From DATCMU01 sp036563245 (GTDB lineage Bacteria; Pseudomonadota; Alphaproteobacteria; Rhizobiales; Devosiaceae), in assembly GCA_036563245.1 (NCBI GenBank), contig DATCMU010000010.1:1-64000 (forward strand): a stretch of DNA of 64,000 nucleotides. The letters run 5' to 3'. The notes under the pieces are model-generated. The model saw only the letters and a list, made by a program, of their open reading frames with translations. It did not search any database and was not told the origin of the DNA. Numbering within the stretch: position 1 is the first letter of the stretch; the number at the start of each line of letters is the position of its first letter. Below are positions 18,551 to 26,791 of the stretch, in pieces. The position numbers and the translations under genes were made by a program.

Positions 18551-19228
18551 CTATTTGAGTTTTTCGAGCCGGGTCATGGACTGCAACGCAAGCCCACGGG
18601 CCGTCAATACCTTTTCGCTCACCGGCCAGGTCCCCGGATCGCCGATCGAGAAGGCCGGGCCCAGCCACTCGTGGGAAACCTTGACGGCGGCGGTGGCGTC
18701 GCCGGGCACGACGACGAGCATCACCTCGCCCTTGCCCTGGAACGCCGCACCAACGACGCCGTCGACGAAATGTCCGCAGACCACGAGGGTGATTTCCTGC
18801 AGTTGCGGGTTCGCGGCGGGCGTCGTCTGGAATGACAGGGCATCGGGCTCGCATACCTGCCGGAACGAGGAAACCGTGTTGAGGATGTGCTCTCCGCGCG
18901 CATTGGCATGCACCGAGGCGAACGCTGCGTAACGCTGGGTCCAACCGTCGGCGGAACTGCCGGGCGGGAAGATCTCCACGAGTTCGGCGCCTGGCTTGGC
19001 CTTGCGCGCCACGTTGGCCTCCGCCAGGGCGTCGGCACCGGAGCGCCCGTCGTTCCAGTCCGGAAGCGGCATGGTGACCCGGTAGCCGGCCATGTCGGTG
19101 ACGAGGGTCTTGTCCTTGATGGTGATGGCGCCGTCGGCGGCGTTAGCGGCGCCCGGCACGCCAAGCGCCGCCAGCACGAGCGCAAGCGGGGCCAGAGTGC
19201 GGGACAGAGTGGCAAAGCGATGGTTCAT
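18551..19228 (-). CDS. Exported protein of unknown function within the infB-rbfA interval
   Basis: 225 aa with a clear Sec signal peptide ending PGAANA (about residue 31). The mature part begins DGAITIKDKTLVTDMAGYRV and has two Cys (VCEPD, VVCGHF) that may form a disulfide. No family is recognised. I prefer the ATG at 19228 because GGAG lies 8 nt upstream; another ATG at 19234 is only 2 codons earlier. It is 7 bp from rbfA and 214 bp after infB, so it is likely co-transcribed with the translation genes but also has room for its own promoter. Confidence 0.85.
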   Translation of the reverse strand: MNHRFATLSRTLAPLALVLAALGVPGAANAADGAITIKDKTLVTDMAGYRVTMPLPDWNDGRSGADALAEANVARKAKPGAELVEIFPPGSSADGWTQRYAAFASVHANARGEHILNTVSSFRQVCEPDALSFQTTPAANPQLQEITLVVCGHFVDGVVGAAFQGKGEVMLVVVPGDATAAVKVSHEWLGPAFSIGDPGTWPVSEKVLTARGLALQSMTRLEKLK

Positions 19229-19442
19229 CGCCATATCTCCGATTTGTGCGGCGCGAAGCGTCGGGCTCGCGGCCGGCTTGCCCTGGAACTGAGTCGGCAG
19301 GGTACAGCGCCCTGCGGTCCAGCCCGTCAAGGCATTGCGGTTCACATAGCAGTGTGTCGCGATTGCGGCGCACAGGCAATTATCAGCCGCGCGCCGCGCT
19401 GGAAGCGTCTTGAACCCAGGCCCCATGCAGGGCCGAGGGCCG

Positions 19443-22055
19443 TCAGAGCGTGCGCTGGACCTTTTCCACGCGGAAGCACTCGATGACGTCGCCGGGGCGC
19501 ATGTCCTCGTACTTCTCGAAGGCCATGCCGCATTCCTGGCCGGACTGGACTTCCTTGACCTCGTCCTTGAAGCGCTTGAGCGTGGAGAGCTTGCCCTCGT
19601 GCACGACGACGTTGTCGCGGATCAGGCGAACGCCCGCGCCACGCTCCACGATGCCATCGGTCACGCGGCAGCCGGCGACCTTGCCCACCTTGGAGATGTT
19701 GAACACCTCGAGGATTTCGGCATTGCCGATGAAGGTCTCGCGCACCTCGGGCGACAACAGGCCCGACATCGCCGCCTTAACGTCATCCACGAGATCATAG
19801 ATGATGTTGTAGTAGCGGATCTCGATGCCGTCGCGCGCCGCGGCTTCGCGGGCCTGCTTGTTGGCGCGCACGTTGAAGCCGATGATGATCGCCTTGGAGG
19901 CCTGGGCCAGCGTCACATCGCTTTCGGTGATGCCGCCAACGCCGGAGAGCAGGATCTGGGCACTGACTTCCTCTGTGCCCAGCTTCTCGAGCGAACTCAC
20001 GATCGCCTCGGCGGAGCCCTGCACGTCGGCCTTGATGATCAGCGGGAACTTGGCGACGCCGGACGCCTTGAGCTGGTTCATCATCTGCTCAAGCGAGGTC
20101 GTTCCGGTTGCGCCGGACTTCTCGCGCAGGCTGCGCTGGCGATATTCGGTGACTTCGCGGGCACGGGCCTCGTTCTCGACCACGGAGAACCGGTCACCGG
20201 CATCGGGAACGCCGGTGAAGCCGAGAACCTCGACGGGCGTGGACGGGCCCGCTTCGCGGATCTGTTCGCCCTTGTCATCGATCAGGGCGCGCACGCGGGC
20301 CCATTCGCTGCCGGCAACGACGATGTCGCCAATGGCCAGCTTGCCGCGCTGCACCAGAACGGTGGCCACCGCGCCCCGGCCCTTGTCGAGCTTGGCCTCG
20401 ATGACGGTACCTTCGGCGCGGCCGTCAGGATTGGCCTTGAGTTCAAGCACTTCGGACTGCAGCAGGATGGTGGAGAGGAGCTTGTCCAGGTTGGTGCCCT
20501 TGATCGCGGACACTTCCACGTCGAGCGTGTCGCCGCCCATGGACTCCACGAACACCTCATGCTGCAGCAACTCGGTGCGCACCCGATTGGGATCGGCACC
20601 GGGCTTGTCCATCTTGTTGATGGCCACGATGATTGGAATGCCGGCCGCCTTGGCGTGCTTGATCGACTCCACGGTCTGCGGCATCACGCCGTCATCCGCC
20701 GCCACCACCAGAATGGCGATGTCGGTGGCCTGCGCGCCGCGGGCACGCATGGCGGTGAACGCCTCGTGGCCCGGCGTGTCGAGGAAGGTGACCTTCTGGC
20801 CATCCTTTTCCACCTGGTAGGCGCCGATGTGCTGGGTGATACCGCCCGCCTCGCCGGACACGACATTGGTCTGGCGGATCGCGTCGAGCAGCGAGGTCTT
20901 GCCGTGGTCGACGTGGCCCATGATCGTGACGACCGGCGGACGCGACACCATGTCCTCGGGCCGATCGCTCGCGGACCCTTCGAACAGTCCCTCTTCGACA
21001 TCGCTTTCTGCGACGCGCTTGACGGTATGCCCGAGCTCGGTGGCGATCAGTTCCGCGGTGTCGGCGTCGAGCACGTCGGTGATCTTGGCCATCTGGCCCT
21101 GGGCCATGAGCAACTTGATCACGTCGACGGCGCGTTCGGCCATGCGGTTGGCGAGTTCCTGCACCGTGATGGCCTCGGGAATCGTCACCTCGCGGCTGAT
21201 CTTGGGCTGCTGTTCATGCACGCGCCCGCGCTGCTTCTCGCGCCTGCGGCGCATCGCGGCGAGCGAGGGCGACCGGTCGCGATCGCCATCCTGCAGGGCG
21301 CTGACCACGGTCAACCGGCCACGGCGGCCGGCATCGCCGCCCTTGCGGCTCGGCCGGTCCGGGGACGGACGATTGGCGCGGCGGGCGCGCTCCATTTCCT
21401 CGTCGCTCACAAGCGGCTTGGGCGGCGTCACACCGCGTCCGCGGGCACGACGCTCCGCCTCGGCCTCGGCGTCGGCCGGCGTGGGCATTGGCGCGGCCGG
21501 CTGGGCCGGACGACGCTGAGCCGGACGGCGCGACGCGGGGGTCGCCTCGGTTTCGGCCGGCGCCGGGGTTGCCTCCGGCTCGGCGGCAGCGTGCTGCTCG
21601 GCCGTGCGGGCGGCTTCCTCTTCCGCCTTGCGGCGCTCTTCCTGTTCGATCTGCGCGCGGCGGCGAGCGCTTTCCTCTACGCGGCGACGCTCTTCTTCCT
21701 CGGCGATCCGGGCTTCCTCGGCCTGACGGGCCGCGGCCTCTCGCAGGGCGCGCTCGCGGGCAATCGCTTCGCCCGCGGTCAATCCACTGCTACGCGGCGC
21801 TGCGGGACCCCTGCCCTGGGGACGGGGGGCACCCGGCCTCGATGCGGCGGGCGTGGCGCCTTGCGGCCGCCCCTGCGGACCGGCGCCAGCGCCGGGCGGG
21901 CTGACCCGGCGGGTCCGCTTCTCGACCACTACCGTTCGCGCCGAGCGGGACATGCCAGGACGACTACCCAAGGCTGGGTTGCCCTTGAGCGTCAGGGTCT
22001 TCTGGCCCGAACCGCCCTCGGTGCTGTCACTGCGCTTGTCGTCCTTGTCACTCAT
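19443..22055 (-). CDS. infB: Translation initiation factor IF-2
   Basis: GTPase that brings fMet-tRNA to the 30S subunit. 870 aa: a long charged N-terminal region with Ala/Arg/Glu-rich coiled-coil sequence (about 90-190), an IF2_N module (about 290-340), then the GTPase with G1 GHVDHGKTSLL, G3 DTPGHEAF and G4 NKMDKP, followed by domains II-IV. Length and layout are normal for alphaproteobacteria. Confidence 0.97.
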   Translation of the reverse strand: MSDKDDKRSDSTEGGSGQKTLTLKGNPALGSRPGMSRSARTVVVEKRTRRVSPPGAGAGPQGRPQGATPAASRPGAPRPQGRGPAAPRSSGLTAGEAIARERALREAAARQAEEARIAEEEERRRVEESARRRAQIEQEERRKAEEEAARTAEQHAAAEPEATPAPAETEATPASRRPAQRRPAQPAAPMPTPADAEAEAERRARGRGVTPPKPLVSDEEMERARRANRPSPDRPSRKGGDAGRRGRLTVVSALQDGDRDRSPSLAAMRRRREKQRGRVHEQQPKISREVTIPEAITVQELANRMAERAVDVIKLLMAQGQMAKITDVLDADTAELIATELGHTVKRVAESDVEEGLFEGSASDRPEDMVSRPPVVTIMGHVDHGKTSLLDAIRQTNVVSGEAGGITQHIGAYQVEKDGQKVTFLDTPGHEAFTAMRARGAQATDIAILVVAADDGVMPQTVESIKHAKAAGIPIIVAINKMDKPGADPNRVRTELLQHEVFVESMGGDTLDVEVSAIKGTNLDKLLSTILLQSEVLELKANPDGRAEGTVIEAKLDKGRGAVATVLVQRGKLAIGDIVVAGSEWARVRALIDDKGEQIREAGPSTPVEVLGFTGVPDAGDRFSVVENEARAREVTEYRQRSLREKSGATGTTSLEQMMNQLKASGVAKFPLIIKADVQGSAEAIVSSLEKLGTEEVSAQILLSGVGGITESDVTLAQASKAIIIGFNVRANKQAREAAARDGIEIRYYNIIYDLVDDVKAAMSGLLSPEVRETFIGNAEILEVFNISKVGKVAGCRVTDGIVERGAGVRLIRDNVVVHEGKLSTLKRFKDEVKEVQSGQECGMAFEKYEDMRPGDVIECFRVEKVQRTL

Positions 22056-22079
22056 GTAATCGCGTCTCGTTCGTTTGAT

Positions 22080-22670
22080 CTAGGCAATGAAACGGGCGAG
22101 TTTTTCCGCCCGTCGCAACGCCGATTGGGCTGCAGCCCCTTTTGTGAGCGCAGCATGTATCACATTTTCCAGTCCAAGTGCCAAACCCAATTGGTCCGAG
22201 GATAGGATTTCGAAATGGGGCACCGGCGCGTCGCCAAAACGCGCCCTGAGCGCCCCAAGCATCTTGCCCCGGCCATCCGGGGCGGCGTCGCTCGCCGTGA
22301 AGAGGGCAATCACCTCGCCCCCATCGATGGCCGCGCGCACCTTCGTGGCACCCGTTACGATCTGGCCCGCCTTGCGCGCCAGACCCAACGCACCCGCGAG
22401 GCGCTGTTCTAGCCGCTCAAGGGTCATCTCCGCAAGCGTTTCGGGCACATCCACCTTTTCGCGCAGACTGCGGGAGAAGGCCTTGCGCCTGACCGCCTCG
22501 CTGATCGAGGCGCGATCGGCGGTGACCCAGACGCCGCGTCCGGGCGCCCTGGCGTCGATATCGGGCAGCAGGTCGCCGTCCGGACCGACCACGAAACGCA
22601 ACAATTCTGCGACCGGCTTTTCCTGCCGCGTCAGCGCACATTCACGCATCTGATCCACTGGCCGGGGCAA
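22080..22670 (-). CDS. YlxR/L7Ae-like RNA-binding protein
   Basis: 196 aa fusion of an N-terminal YlxR (DUF448) domain (MRECALTRQEKP, GRGVWVT) with a C-terminal L7Ae-like fold (ALGLARKAGQIVTGATKV). It is a predicted RNA-binding protein always found between nusA and infB. The start appears to be TTG at 22670, with GGGAGG 5 nt upstream; an ATG 7 codons later is the alternative. Confidence 0.92.
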   Translation of the reverse strand: MPRPVDQMRECALTRQEKPVAELLRFVVGPDGDLLPDIDARAPGRGVWVTADRASISEAVRRKAFSRSLREKVDVPETLAEMTLERLEQRLAGALGLARKAGQIVTGATKVRAAIDGGEVIALFTASDAAPDGRGKMLGALRARFGDAPVPHFEILSSDQLGLALGLENVIHAALTKGAAAQSALRRAEKLARFIA

Positions 22671-22699
22671 TCGCGCCTCCCGTCCGCCGACCCCGCGCC

Positions 22700-24301
22700 T
22701 CAGGCCGTGCCTTCCGTCTCCCCGGCGACTTCCTCGTCTTGGGGAAGAAGATCTTCCTCGCTGATCCAGCCGGCCTTGACGCGGGCCTGCATGATCATTT
22801 CTTCGGCCTCTTCGCGGCTGACCGGGAACTCGGCGAAGGTGCCCTCGAAGCGCTTCACCTCGCCGTTCTGGCGTTCAACCCAGCCCACAAGGTCATCGGC
22901 GGCGCAGCCGGCGAAGTCCTCGACCGTCTTGATGCCGTCCTTGCCAAGCGCCTCGAGCATGGCGGAGTTGAGGCCGTTGATCTCGTAGAGTTCGTCGGCA
23001 ACCCCCAGCTTCTGGCGTTCCTCGTCGTGCGCCGATTCGATCGCGGCGAGATATTCGGCGGCGCGATTCTGGATCTCGGCCGCCGTCTCGTCGTCGAAGC
23101 CGCCGATGGAGGCGATTTCCTCGAGTTCGACATAGGCCAGTTCCTCGATGGAGGAGAAGCCTTCGGACGCAAGCACCTGGGCGACCATCTCGTCGACATT
23201 GAGGGCGACCATGAACAATTCCGTGCGGGCGGCGAATTCCTTCTGGCGGCGCTCGCTTTCCTCCTGCTCGGTCAGGATGTCGATGTCCCATCCGATCAGC
23301 TGGCTGGCAAGCCGCACGTTCTGGCCGCGCCGGCCGATGGCCAGCGAAAGCTGTTCGTCCGGCACCACGACCTCGATGCGCTCGGCCTGCTCGTCGAGCA
23401 CGACCTTGGCCACATCCGCGGGCTGCAGCGCGGAAACCACCAGGTCGCCGATATTCTCGGTCCAGGGGATGATGTCGATCTTTTCGCCCTGCAGTTCGGC
23501 GACCACGGCCTGGACGCGGCTGCCGCGCATGCCCACGCAGGCGCCGACCGGGTCGATGGAGGAATCGTTGGAGGTCACCGCGATCTTGGCGCGCGAACCG
23601 GGATCGCGTGCGATCGAGCGGATCTGGACGATCCCGTCATAGATCTCGGGCACTTCCTGCTGGAAGAGCTTGGCCATGAATTGCGGATGGGTGCGCGAGA
23701 GGAAAATCTGCGGCCCGCGCTGCTCGCGCCGGACATCGTAGATATAGGCGCGCACACGATCGCCATAGCGGAACATCTCGCGCGGGATCAGTTCGTCGCG
23801 GCGGATGATCGCCTCGCCACGCCCCAGGTCCACGATCACATTGCCGTATTCGACGCGCTTGACGGTGCCGTTCACGACTTCACCCAGACGGTTCGAATAC
23901 TCGGCAAACATGCGCTCGCGCTCCGCGTCGCGGACCTTTTGCACGATCACCTGCTTGGCGGACTGGGCGGCGATACGGCCGAACTCGATGGGCGGCAGCG
24001 GCTCGGTGACGAAATCCCCGTACTTGGCGGCATCGTTGCGCGCCTTGGCATCGGGCAGGGAAATCTGGTGGGCTGGTTCCTCGACCTCCTCGACCACTTC
24101 GAGAAGCCGCCACAGACGCAACTCGCCGGTACGCGGGTTGATCTCGGCGCGCACATTGGTTTCCGCGCCATAGCGAGAACGCGCCGCCTTTTCGATGGCG
24201 TCCTGCATTGCCTCGATCACCACCATGCGGTCGATCGACTTCTCGCGGGCAACCGCATCGGCGATCTGCAGAAGCTCGAGCCTGTTGGCTGAAACGGCCA
24301 T
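22700..24301 (-). CDS. nusA: Transcription termination/antitermination factor NusA
   Basis: RNA polymerase-binding factor that modulates pausing, intrinsic termination and antitermination. 533 aa: N-terminal polymerase-binding domain, S1 domain (GTVKRVEYGNVIVDLGRGE), two KH domains (second: LAIGRRGQNVRLASQLIGWD), then acidic repeats and two helix-hairpin-helix-like segments at the C-terminus. AAGGAG lies 7 nt before the ATG. It is second in the operon after rimP, downstream of a candidate attenuator. Confidence 0.97.
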   Translation of the reverse strand: MAVSANRLELLQIADAVAREKSIDRMVVIEAMQDAIEKAARSRYGAETNVRAEINPRTGELRLWRLLEVVEEVEEPAHQISLPDAKARNDAAKYGDFVTEPLPPIEFGRIAAQSAKQVIVQKVRDAERERMFAEYSNRLGEVVNGTVKRVEYGNVIVDLGRGEAIIRRDELIPREMFRYGDRVRAYIYDVRREQRGPQIFLSRTHPQFMAKLFQQEVPEIYDGIVQIRSIARDPGSRAKIAVTSNDSSIDPVGACVGMRGSRVQAVVAELQGEKIDIIPWTENIGDLVVSALQPADVAKVVLDEQAERIEVVVPDEQLSLAIGRRGQNVRLASQLIGWDIDILTEQEESERRQKEFAARTELFMVALNVDEMVAQVLASEGFSSIEELAYVELEEIASIGGFDDETAAEIQNRAAEYLAAIESAHDEERQKLGVADELYEINGLNSAMLEALGKDGIKTVEDFAGCAADDLVGWVERQNGEVKRFEGTFAEFPVSREEAEEMIMQARVKAGWISEEDLLPQDEEVAGETEGTA

Positions 24302-24329
24302 GTGGGGTCTCCTTGGATAAACGGGCGCG

Positions 24330-24926
24330 CTAGTCCTGCGCGGCGGTATCTTCGATGGTTTCGATTTCGGGGTCGTCGAGCGTCAAGTCGTCCTCTTGCT
24401 CCGCCCGCGCCGCCTCAAGCAGCGCATCGGTGAGCATGAGCTTGGCCTCGGCGATATCGACGAGGGCAAGCCTGTGGTCGGGGTCGACGCCTTCGGGCGC
24501 GTCGGGCAGGCGGATGGTGACGCTGTCCTCGTCCGCCGCGACGATTTCGCCGCGGAAGCGCTTGCGGCCATCGATCATGTCGCGCAGTTCAACCCTGGCC
24601 TCGTGGCCGACATAGCGCGCGTAGTCACGCGCCCGCACCAGTGGCCGGTCGACCCCTGGCGAGGAGACCTCGAGATGGTAGGCGCGCTCGATCGGCTCCT
24701 CGACATCGAGGATGGGATTGATCTCGCGGGACAGGCGCTCGCAATCGTCGATCGTGAAACGCCCATTGGCGTCTTCGGCCATGATCTGCAGCGTGCAGCC
24801 GTTCTCCGGCGTCACCTTCACCCGCACGAGCGAATAGCCGAGATCCTCGGCCACCGGCGCGATGATGGCGGCGATGCGCGTTTCGAGCCCGCTTTCGCGG
24901 ATATAGCGTTTGTCGGTCTGACTCAC
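24330..24926 (-). CDS. rimP: Ribosome maturation factor RimP
   Basis: Assembly factor for the 30S subunit. 198 aa, GTG start at 24926 preceded by a GAAGAG ribosome site. Family segments include the SPGVDRPL motif (residues about 88-95), DDCERLSREINPILD and an acidic C-terminal extension (EDDLTLDDPEIETIED). It is the first gene of the rimP-nusA-ylxR-infB operon. Confidence 0.95.
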   Translation of the reverse strand: MSQTDKRYIRESGLETRIAAIIAPVAEDLGYSLVRVKVTPENGCTLQIMAEDANGRFTIDDCERLSREINPILDVEEPIERAYHLEVSSPGVDRPLVRARDYARYVGHEARVELRDMIDGRKRFRGEIVAADEDSVTIRLPDAPEGVDPDHRLALVDIAEAKLMLTDALLEAARAEQEDDLTLDDPEIETIEDTAAQD

Positions 24927-24971
24927 GAGATCGACTCTTCATTCACGCGGTGTCGGACACCGCCGTTCCTG

Positions 24972-25021
24972 TTGTCGCGATGTCGGACGGAAAACCGCAA
25001 GGCACTTTTCCTGACATCGCT
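24972..25021. repeat. Palindromic intergenic repeat, copy 1
   Basis: 50-bp unit with outer inverted arms GCGATGTC / GACATCGC and inner arms GGAAAA / TTTTCC around an 11-nt loop. It resembles dispersed palindromes I know from Rhizobiales genomes. A shorter related hairpin (GCGGTGTC-G-GACACCGC, 24947-24963) lies between it and rimP. Confidence 0.8.
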
Positions 25022-25028
25022 GGTCTTC

Positions 25029-25078
25029 TTGTCGCGATGTCGAACGGAAAACCGCAAGGCACTTTTCCTGACATCGCT
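25029..25078. repeat. Palindromic intergenic repeat, copy 2
   Basis: Identical to the copy at 24972-25021 except for one base, in direct orientation, with a 57-bp period. Both copies lie in the rimP-nusA leader after the candidate attenuator. Confidence 0.8.
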
Positions 25079-25089
25079 CTCGGGGCAAC

Positions 25090-25120
25090 AAAAAAGAGCG
25101 GGGCCGGTTGGCACCCACTC
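25090..25120 (-). terminator. Intrinsic terminator in the rimP-nusA leader (candidate attenuator)
   Basis: Minus strand: stem GAGTGGG-(T)-GCC, loop AACC, GGC-CCCGCTC, then six T. The stem begins only about 20 nt downstream of the predicted start of the promoter at 25148-25176. It would also end transcripts coming from the upstream reductase gene. Confidence 0.8.
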
Positions 25121-25147
25121 TCCGGTTAACCCTGAGATGTTGCGCAT

Positions 25148-25176
25148 CATATAGCGCCGCGCGCCCGTCGACGCAA
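25148..25176 (-). promoter_or_regulatory. rimP-nusA operon promoter
   Basis: Minus strand: -35 TTGCGT, 17 bp, -10 TATATG, start predicted near 25141. The same -10 (TATATG) and spacing are used by the rpsO promoter in this window. Confidence 0.7.
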
Positions 25177-25218
25177 GCCTGATGCGCCAACGGGCAGCAT
25201 GGGGGCGGCGCCGGCAAG

Positions 25219-25893
25219 CTATTTTTCGAAGACGACGGCCTGCGGACTGACGCCGAGGCGCCCAAGGACCTCGCGCAGGTCGGCAACCATCCCGTCAGGG
25301 CCGCAGACGTAGAAGTGTCCGGAGAAATCGCTGACCCTGGCCTTGAGGAAGGCTTCGTCGACACGCCCGAGCGCCAGCGGCGATCCAGGTTCGTCGGTCA
25401 CGGTGAGAACGAGGGTCAGGCCCTCGCGGGCCATGTCCTCGAGCTCCTTGCGCAGGATGATCTCGTCTTCGGTGCGATTGGAAAAGATCAGGGTGCTGCC
25501 GGCCAGCGCGTTCCGACCGCGCAGGTCGCGCAAGATGGCGATGAAGGGCGTGATGCCCGCTCCCCCGGCAATGAACGTGCCCTTGCCGGCAAAAGCTATG
25601 GTGCCCCAGACGTCGCGCAGCAACAGCCGGTCGCCAGGCGCGAGATCCCACATGCGGCGGGTCACGCCGTTCTCGTGGTCGAAATAGCTCTTGATGACGA
25701 ATTCCAGCGTGTCCGCGTCCGTGCGTCCGGTGAACGTGAAGGGGTTCTTGCGATCCCTGGTCTCGTCCTGGTCGATCGAAACCTCGGTCGCCTGACCGGG
25801 CGTGAATTCATAGCCGTCGGGCTTTTCCACCACGTAGCGCCGGACGGTGGGCGTGAGCGTCTCCACTTCGACGATCCTGACTGATTGGGTCAC
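25219..25893 (-). CDS. FAD-binding ferredoxin/flavodoxin reductase-like oxidoreductase
   Basis: 224 aa, GTG start at 25893 with AAGGAG 7 nt upstream. FAD-binding half: PTVRRYVVEKP, PGQATEVSI, NPFTFTG; NAD(P)H half: FIAGGAGITPFIAILRDL and FYVCGPDGMV near the C-terminus. It has no 2Fe-2S domain, so it should act as a stand-alone reductase for a separate electron carrier. Single gene between the nusA operon and trmB. Confidence 0.88.
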   Translation of the reverse strand: MTQSVRIVEVETLTPTVRRYVVEKPDGYEFTPGQATEVSIDQDETRDRKNPFTFTGRTDADTLEFVIKSYFDHENGVTRRMWDLAPGDRLLLRDVWGTIAFAGKGTFIAGGAGITPFIAILRDLRGRNALAGSTLIFSNRTEDEIILRKELEDMAREGLTLVLTVTDEPGSPLALGRVDEAFLKARVSDFSGHFYVCGPDGMVADLREVLGRLGVSPQAVVFEK

Positions 25894-25986
25894 TGGCAAA
25901 CTCCTTTTTGCCCATGAGATGCGCCAGCGGCCGCAAGGTTCCCATGCCGGCACATCCGATTGCGGCCACCGCTTCGAGGTCTCCCC

Positions 25987-26703
25987 TCAGCGGCGCGTGA
26001 ATGTGAAATAGAAGCTGCGGTTCCGTCCTTCCCTTCGGGCCTTGAGCTCGTATCGCGTCGGCTCCCACTCTTCATATGGTTTGTGCCAGCTGCCGGGCCT
26101 TTGGGGCCGCCAGGCAAAACCGGCGTGACGCAGAATGTGGGCCAGCGTCCAGTTCGCATAATCCTCGATATCCGTGGCAAAACGGAAAAAGCCCCCCGGC
26201 CGGATCACCCGGGCCAGCTCGGACAGGGTCATCGGCGAGACGAAACGCCGCTTGTGATGCCGGGTCTTTGGCCAGGGATCGGGATAAAGAAGATACACGC
26301 CGTCGGCGCTGGCGTCGGGCAGCGCCATGAGCAGCTTGAGCGCATCATCTGCAAACAGGCGGATATTGCCGATATCCTCGGCCGCGATCCTGTCGAGCAG
26401 CTTGGCAATGCCGCCGGTGAACACCTCGCAGCCGATGAAGCCGGTATCCGGCGCGCCAAGCGCCTGCCGGGCGAGATGCTCGCCACCGCCATAACCGATC
26501 TCGATGACAAGACGGTCTCGGGCCGGCCTGAACAGCGCGGAAGGGTCGAGCCCGCCCTTCGGGGGGATTTCGACGGAGAGACCCGGCAGCAGGTCCTGCA
26601 TCAACTGCTGCTGACCCCCATGCAGGCGCTTCCCGGAGCGCCGGCCGAAAAAGGCCCGCGGCTCGCCTTCCACGTTCAGGACCGGTCTGTTCCTGGTGCT
26701 CAT
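25987..26703 (-). CDS. trmB: tRNA (guanine-N7-)-methyltransferase TrmB
   Basis: Forms m7G46 in tRNA using SAM. 238 aa from the ATG at 26703. SAM loop EIGYGGGEHLARQA, active-site motif YPDPWPKTRHHKRRF and C-terminal TRYELKARREGR are all present. It follows metK, which makes its cofactor, by 88 bp. Confidence 0.95.
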   Translation of the reverse strand: MSTRNRPVLNVEGEPRAFFGRRSGKRLHGGQQQLMQDLLPGLSVEIPPKGGLDPSALFRPARDRLVIEIGYGGGEHLARQALGAPDTGFIGCEVFTGGIAKLLDRIAAEDIGNIRLFADDALKLLMALPDASADGVYLLYPDPWPKTRHHKRRFVSPMTLSELARVIRPGGFFRFATDIEDYANWTLAHILRHAGFAWRPQRPGSWHKPYEEWEPTRYELKARREGRNRSFYFTFTRR

Positions 26704-26791
26704 GGCGGCAGGTTCCCAATCCCGGTCGACCCGTTCCAAAATGCGAACCCGGTTCGCGCCCGCGCGCAGGGCGAACCGTCGCCTTGCGTCC

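Noticed and set aside
24972..25078. CRISPR-like array
   Set aside because: Only two units, each a self-complementary palindrome, with a 7-bp gap and no cas genes.
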